From the NCBI GenBank assembly GCA_025934635.1, contig JAICWX010000343.1, positions 1 to 9,090 on the forward strand: 9,090 nucleotides of DNA, given 5' to 3'. The notes below the pieces were generated by a model. The model saw only the letters and a list, made by a program, of their open reading frames with translations, searched no databases and was not told where the DNA came from. Shown piece by piece: positions 5,828 to 9,090 of the stretch. Source of the stretch: Streptosporangiaceae bacterium. GTDB lineage: Bacteria; Actinomycetota; Actinomycetes; Streptosporangiales; Streptosporangiaceae. Each line of letters starts with the position of its first letter. The first letter of the stretch is position 1. A program made the position numbers and the translations under genes.

Positions 5828-5887
5828 CCGGACGCACACTCCGAACCGCGCTGCACGCCCTCGCCGGCTGAGGGGGGTGAAAGCCAG

Positions 5888-5926
5888 CCCGTTCGGCATC
5901 CAGGGACAAGCATGATCCCGAACGGG
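5888..5926. repeat. Inverted repeat in the DUF1295-YihY intergenic region
   Basis: CCCGTTCGG (5888-5896) and CCGAACGGG (5918-5926) are perfect inverted arms separated by 21 bases. A shorter GGGA/TCCC pair can form inside the loop. It lies 61 bases past the DUF1295 stop and 80 bases before the next start. It may be a factor-dependent terminator for the upstream operon or a spaced operator for the YihY-family gene. There is no T run. Confidence 0.5.
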
Positions 5927-6006
5927 TGCGGTGCTACCCACCCCCGCCGGCGCGTGCCGTTCCGGCCGGATTCCTTGCCGCGCGGCGGGTAGGAGGAAGT
6001 AGCGTG

Positions 6007-6849
6007 ATGCGGCTTTTCAAGGATCTCTACCAGAGCGGCAAGAAGTTCGAGCTCATGGGCCGGGCCCTGGGTTTCGCCGCCCTGGCCATGCTCACCGTGT
6101 TTCCGCTGCTCGTCGTCGTCGCTGCCGCCAGCGCCGCCACGCATCACGGCATAGCCGTATGGGTGGTGTACGGCATGGGCCTGACCGGCTCCTCTGCCCG
6201 CGCGGTCGTCCAGCTCTTTTCCGCGCCCGCCCGGGTCCTCGGCACGACGAGCTTTTTCAGCCTGCTGCTGCTTGCTGTCTTCGGGGTGACGTTCGCCGGC
6301 AGCGTGCAGGCCGGGTTCGAAAGAGTCTGGGACCTTCCCGCCGGGCCGTGGCACAAGATCTGGCGCCAGGTGGTGTGGCTGACCGTCTTTACTGCCTATA
6401 TCTACACGGCGGCCACGGTCGGCGCGGTGACCAGCCATGCGCCGGCCGAGACGGTGATCCGGGTGTCGGTAGCGGTCGTGCTCGGCATCGTCTTTTTCTG
6501 GTGGGGGCTTCGCTTCCTGGTCGGCAGCCGGGTTGGCTACCTGGCCGCGATGCCAGGCGCGGTGGTCACGGTGGCGCTCCTCGCTGGCCTGCGGGCCTTC
6601 TCCGCCCTGGTCTTCCAGCCGCTCATCGTCGCGAACGCGGTCACCTACGGGGCGCTGGGCACGGTGCTGATCGTGCAGTCGTGGCTGATCGGCGTCGGCT
6701 GGGTCATCTACGGCGGCCAGCTGCTCGGACGCTGGTTCCACGACGCCTGGCTGCAGGCCTGGGCGGACAACCGCTGGAGCCGCCGGCCGCCGGGCGGCGG
6801 GGAAGCGGGCCACGGGCCGCCCGGCGAGGCGGAGAACAAGCCGGGCTGA
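6007..6849 (+). CDS. YihY/BrkB-family integral membrane protein
   Basis: This 280-residue inner-membrane protein has about six transmembrane segments (roughly 22-42, 82-103, 121-140, 150-170, 178-200 and 213-240). The layout fits the YihY/virulence factor BrkB family. A short cytoplasmic start precedes the first helix containing TVFPLL. An SVQAGFERVWDLP stretch and basic R..W loop come next, then LAAMPGAVVTVALLAGLRAF, then YGALGTVLIVQSWLIGVGWV. The C-terminal tail is hydrophilic and Gly/Pro/Arg-rich. The family is named for serum resistance in Bordetella and was once mislabelled ribonuclease BN; its transport activity is not settled. AGGAGG (5991-5996) serves either ATG 6007 or the adjacent GTG 6004. 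It differs from typical YihY proteins enough that family membership is probable rather than certain. It converges on the qcrB remnant, which ends 14 bases downstream. Confidence 0.82.
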   Translation: MRLFKDLYQSGKKFELMGRALGFAALAMLTVFPLLVVVAAASAATHHGIAVWVVYGMGLTGSSARAVVQLFSAPARVLGTTSFFSLLLLAVFGVTFAGSVQAGFERVWDLPAGPWHKIWRQVVWLTVFTAYIYTAATVGAVTSHAPAETVIRVSVAVVLGIVFFWWGLRFLVGSRVGYLAAMPGAVVTVALLAGLRAFSALVFQPLIVANAVTYGALGTVLIVQSWLIGVGWVIYGGQLLGRWFHDAWLQAWADNRWSRRPPGGGEAGHGPPGEAENKPG

Positions 6850-6863
6850 GCCCGCTGCGGTGG

Positions 6864-7734
6864 CTAGGCACCAGTGGAGCCGTCTCGCGGGTTGTCGCTC
6901 GCGGCCAGCTGGGCCGTGCTGGCCCCGACCTGCCGGTCTTCGGTCTGGCCGGGCACGGCGCGCTTGCCGTTGCTGTGCCCGTTCTGGTGCCCGTTGGCCT
7001 CGACCGGGATGGTCTCGGCGAAGGCGCGGCTGGCGATCGCGCGGGCCCAGCCGAGAGCCCCGCGCGAGCCCGGCGAGGGCACGCCGTTGGCGTCCTCGGA
7101 ACCGCGGGCCGGCAGCAGCGCGGGGAGCGGCTTGGCCTCGAGCACCGCCCGCTTCTCCTCGTTCACCGGCTGGTGCACCTCGATGAACTCGCCGTTCGGC
7201 AGCTGCCTGATGATTCCCGACTCGTAGCCGTGCAGCAGTTCCTCGGCGTCCTTGCGCTGCAGGGCCAGGCAGACCCGTTTGGTGATGACGTAAGCCACGG
7301 CCGGCCCCAGGAACACCAGGACGCGAGCGGCCCAGGTGATCGTGTACAGCTGGATGCGCAGGTTGTCGGCGATGACGTCGTTCGCGCCCTCCGCCCACAG
7401 CACGCCGTAGAACGTCATCACGGCCACCCCGGTCGCGGTCCGCACGGGCGCGTTCCGGGGCCGGAGAGTACGGCCCGTACGTCCAGATCGGGTTGATCTG
7501 GGCAAACGTCGCCAGCAGGACCAGCGCGCCGAAGATGAAGAAGAACCAGGCGCCGCCCTTGGCCATGAAGTACGGGAAGAACGGCTGCCCGTTCACGTTC
7601 TTCTCCGTGTTCCCCTTGGCCGGCATCTGGGTGTGCTTCTGGTGGAACATGATGAACAGGTGGGCGCTGATCAGCGCCAGCAGGATGCCCGGGATCAGCA
7701 GCACGTGCAGGATATTCAAGGTTAATCTCTGCAT
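6864..7734 (-). pseudogene. qcrB: Truncated, internally deleted qcrB (cytochrome b of bcc complex)
   Basis: QcrB is the menaquinol-oxidising cytochrome b of the actinobacterial cytochrome bcc complex, normally about 540 residues. Here one frame (7734 to about 7462) encodes LNILHVLLIPGILLALISAH, HQKHTQMP, NTEKNVNGQPFFPYFMAKGG and QINPIWTYGPYSPA. A second frame (about 7463 to stop 6864-6866) resumes with RPRNAPVRTATGVAVMTFYG, AEGANDVIADNL, VITKRVCLALQRKDAEELLH and SGIIRQLPNGEFIEVH, then a low-complexity C-terminal tail. The N-terminal half with the haem-ligating histidines is absent. About 80 residues, starting with the usual SAGSQPDWY region, are deleted at 7458-7464 within a CCGGCC-rich microhomology, and the frame is shifted. 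The visible ATG at 7734 is fortuitous. The product cannot bind haem, so this is a dead duplicate or a decayed gene. A functional qcrB must exist elsewhere if the organism uses this complex. Confidence 0.87.
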
Positions 7735-7742
7735 GATGCAGA
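7728..7742. promoter_or_regulatory. Palindrome upstream of the MerR-DICT gene
   Basis: TCTGCATGATGCAGA is a perfect inverted repeat (7-base arms, one central base), centred 26 bases upstream of the MerR-type start codon. Its position fits an autoregulatory operator. It also coincides with the point where homology to QcrB begins on the opposite strand, so it may mark a rearrangement junction. No clear -35/-10 pair is seen around it. Confidence 0.45.
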
Positions 7743-7760
7743 AGAAAGGTCCGGGCGGCC

Positions 7761-8609
7761 GTGAGCGGACCCCAGGAGGGCTTGTCCATCGGCGAGCTGG
7801 CGCAGCGTACCGGCGTGCCCGCCGCGACGTTGCGCAGCTGGGAGGACAGGCATGGCTTTCCGCGGCCGCTGCGCCAGGCCGGGGGGCACCGCCGTTACCA
7901 GGAGGGCGATGTCGCGCTCATCGGGGAGGTCCTGCGGCTGCGGGCGTCCGGTATGAGCCTGCAGGCCGCCATCGGCCAGGCCGTCGCCCGGGAGGTGGCT
8001 ATCGAGCCATCCGTCTTCGCCGGCCTGCGCCGCCGTCATCCCGGGCTGGCGCCGCAAGAACTCGGCAAGGCCGCGGTTCTGGCCCTGACCCGGGCTATCG
8101 AGGACGAGTGCTGTGCGCAGGCCGGGCAGGCGGCGCTGTTCGCCGGCTTCCAGCAGGAACGCTTCTACCGTAATTCGCAGGAGCGATGGGAGGAACTGGC
8201 CCGGACGGCGCGCGTCGTGATCGTCTTCGCCGATTTCGGCGCGTCCTCGACCGCTGACGCTTCCCCGGCCCGCGTGCACCTGCCCGCCGACGCGCCGCTG
8301 CGGCGGGAATGGTTCCTGGTCTGCGCGGCCAGCGATTATCCGGCCTTCGTCTCCGGCTGGGAATTCGCGGGCCAGCAGGACATCCCCGATGCCGACCGGC
8401 GCTTCGAAGTTCTGTGGAGCGTCGACCCGCCGGTTGTCCGGGACGCCGCGATGATCTGCGCCCGGCTGGCGCGGTCGCTGTCTCCCGGTCTCGGCGGCCT
8501 GGAGGATGATCTCCCGTCCGGGTCGGCACCCGCGTCCGCCGATCTGCGCCGCGCTATGGGGCTGCTGAGCCGGATGACCGGCTACCTGGACAAACGGCAG
8601 ACTTGGTGA
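7761..8609 (+). CDS. MerR-family regulator with C-terminal DICT sensory domain
   Basis: This 282-residue protein begins with a MerR DNA-binding domain: the helix-turn-helix LSIGELAQRTGVPAATLRSW (8-27), the wing RQAGGHRRYQEGDV (38-51) with its diagnostic GGHRRY, then a second helical pair to about residue 75. A linker leads to a DICT domain (about 98-230) with ALTRAIEDECC, GFQQERFYRNSQERWEELA, VVIVFADFG, EWFLVCAASDYPAFVSGWE and RRFEVLWSVDP. DICT is a sensor domain named from diguanylate cyclases and two-component proteins and proposed, from domain associations, to take part in light response; its ligand is unknown. The start is GTG 7761; GAAAGG at 7744-7749 is a somewhat distant ribosome site. 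A TTG at 7782 lies too close to AGGAGG to be used. Targets may include its own promoter palindrome and the neighbouring membrane genes, but this is inferred from position only. Confidence 0.92.
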   Translation: MSGPQEGLSIGELAQRTGVPAATLRSWEDRHGFPRPLRQAGGHRRYQEGDVALIGEVLRLRASGMSLQAAIGQAVAREVAIEPSVFAGLRRRHPGLAPQELGKAAVLALTRAIEDECCAQAGQAALFAGFQQERFYRNSQERWEELARTARVVIVFADFGASSTADASPARVHLPADAPLRREWFLVCAASDYPAFVSGWEFAGQQDIPDADRRFEVLWSVDPPVVRDAAMICARLARSLSPGLGGLEDDLPSGSAPASADLRRAMGLLSRMTGYLDKRQTW

Positions 8610-8648
8610 GGTCAGGCTTCGCGTCGGCTGGCGGACAGCCGGCAGCAA

Positions 8649-8675
8649 ACGGCCGGCGGCCAAGCCGCCGGCCGT
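8649..8675 (+). terminator. Strong hairpin terminator after the MerR-DICT gene
   Basis: ACGGCCGGCGGC and GCCGCCGGCCGT form a perfect 12-base-pair stem with a CAA loop, 39 bases after the MerR stop. Only CCCCCTTCT follows rather than a long T run, as is common for actinobacterial terminators. The stem is symmetrical, so it could also stop transcription of the minus-strand remnant at 8721-8887. Confidence 0.8.
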
Positions 8676-8967
8676 GCCCCCTTCTGCTCCTAGCCCGGTG
8701 CGCCCCTCAGCGGACCGGGCTTAATCAGCCGAACTGGGCGCCGGACCCGCTTCCACCAGCCGCTTGATCGTCGCGAGGGTCTCGGCGATACCGCGGTCGA
8801 TGTCAGGGGAGTCATGGCGCTGCTGGGGTAACCGAACAGCTGGTCGGCCGGCGCGTCGACGTTCTGGGACCGCTGGTAGTCGCCCATCGGCCGCCGTCAC
8901 TGCCCGACGGCTGGGTCATCTCCCGCAAACCCGCCCATCCCGCGCTGGTCAGAAGTCGTAACGCGGA
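8676..8967. other. Region between MerR-DICT terminator and infA
   Basis: Apart from the SRPBCC remnant (8721-8887) nothing is recognised. The 80 bases between that remnant and the infA stop hold no clear terminator or promoter. Confidence 0.5.
8721..8887 (-). pseudogene. SRPBCC-family gene reduced to its two ends
   Basis: The start at ATG 8885-8887 gives MGDYQRSQNVDAPADQLFGY, the conserved opening strand and helix of an SRPBCC protein. Within a few bases the homology jumps to another frame: HDSPDIDRGIAETLATIKRL followed by VEAGPAPSSAD and TAA (8721-8723), the closing helix of the same kind of protein. Roughly 90-100 residues of the beta-sheet between them are missing. The frame carrying the start reads on into unrelated sequence, so no folded product is possible. 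It is a different subfamily from the intact SRPBCC protein at 4571-5008. The deletion style matches that of the qcrB remnant. Confidence 0.75.
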
Positions 8968-9090
8968 TCACTTATAGCGGTAAACGATGCGCCCCTTCGA
9001 CCAGTCTGCCGGGCTGATCTCCAGCAGCACGCGATCGTCCTGGATTACGCGGATGTGGTTCTTCGACATCCGCCCCGACATCCTCGCGAG
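8968..9090 (-). CDS. infA: Translation initiation factor IF-1, C-terminal part (runs off window)
   Basis: The last 40 residues of an IF-1-type S1/OB-fold protein are encoded up to TGA 8968-8970. [19 protein letters not shown] aligns with the ISGKMRxxYIRILPEDRV strand pair of IF-1, and GRIVYRYK is the invariant C-terminus. IF-1 binds the 30S A site during initiation. Several conserved positions are changed: [11 protein letters not shown] instead of the usual SPYDLTRGRIV, and RMSK in place of KMRx. This, with the absence of the usual downstream rpmJ-rpsM-rpsK-rpoA genes, suggests a stand-alone paralogue rather than the housekeeping copy. The N-terminal half lies beyond the window, so its integrity is unknown. 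Confidence 0.9.
   Translation of the reverse strand, partial: LARMSGRMSKNHIRVIQDDRVLLEISPADWSKGRIVYRYK

Noticed and set aside
5824..7461. Long minus-strand open frame continuing from the qcrB remnant to the DUF1295 stop
   Set aside because: Beyond 7462 it loses all QcrB similarity and runs antisense to the YihY-family gene; it is Arg/Gly-rich and reflects high GC rather than a protein.
6159..7496. 445-residue plus-strand frame through the YihY gene and the qcrB remnant
   Set aside because: It is out of frame with the YihY membrane protein and antisense to qcrB; no domain is visible.
7722..8663. 313-residue minus-strand frame opposite the MerR-DICT gene
   Set aside because: It has the composition of antisense high-GC DNA and conflicts with a complete MerR-DICT coding sequence.

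Overview
The window looks like chromosomal DNA from a high-GC actinobacterium (Streptomyces/Streptosporangiales-like). Third codon positions are almost all G or C. Sequence relics include an actinobacterial-type QcrB (menaquinol-cytochrome c reductase cytochrome b) and a DUF433-family protein. Regulators are MarR and MerR-DICT types, and one enzyme belongs to the F420-dependent NADP reductase family. No tRNA, rRNA, CRISPR array, transposase or complete phage gene was seen.

Left part (1-3038). A zinc-free quinone oxidoreductase of the MDR superfamily lies on the minus strand (180-1166), possibly preceded by a small ORF that overlaps its start by ATGA. Next is an intergenic region with a striking nested inverted repeat (1426-1482) and a third copy of its outer arm (1524-1535). 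A VOC/glyoxalase-fold protein follows on the plus strand (1642-2112). About 900 bases of mostly non-coding DNA come after it, holding a 59-residue ORF that is 47% proline and a possible recombinase-like C-terminal scrap.

Middle (3039-4243). A NADPH-dependent F420-reductase-family gene (minus) and a MarR regulator (plus) are divergent across 95 bases. That gap contains two MarR-operator-like palindromes. One overlaps the -35 of a good promoter for the reductase, a typical self-contained redox switch.

Right part (4244-9090). Intact plus-strand genes alternate with decayed minus-strand genes. The intact ones are an SRPBCC protein and a DUF1295 membrane reductase/methyltransferase-like protein (9 bases apart, an operon), a YihY/BrkB-family membrane protein, and a MerR regulator with a C-terminal DICT sensory domain. 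The decayed ones are a DUF433-family remnant (about 4290-4501), a QcrB remnant lacking its N-terminal half and an internal segment (6864-7734), and an SRPBCC gene reduced to its two ends (8721-8887). At the right edge is the C-terminus of a translation initiation factor IF-1 paralogue (minus, truncated by the window).

No defence system, biosynthetic cluster or clearly new machinery is evident. The most distinctive points are the repeated pattern of internally deleted minus-strand genes beside intact plus-strand membrane and sensor genes, the nested inverted repeat, the MarR/F420-reductase switch, and the MerR-DICT regulator beside a lipid/membrane gene set.
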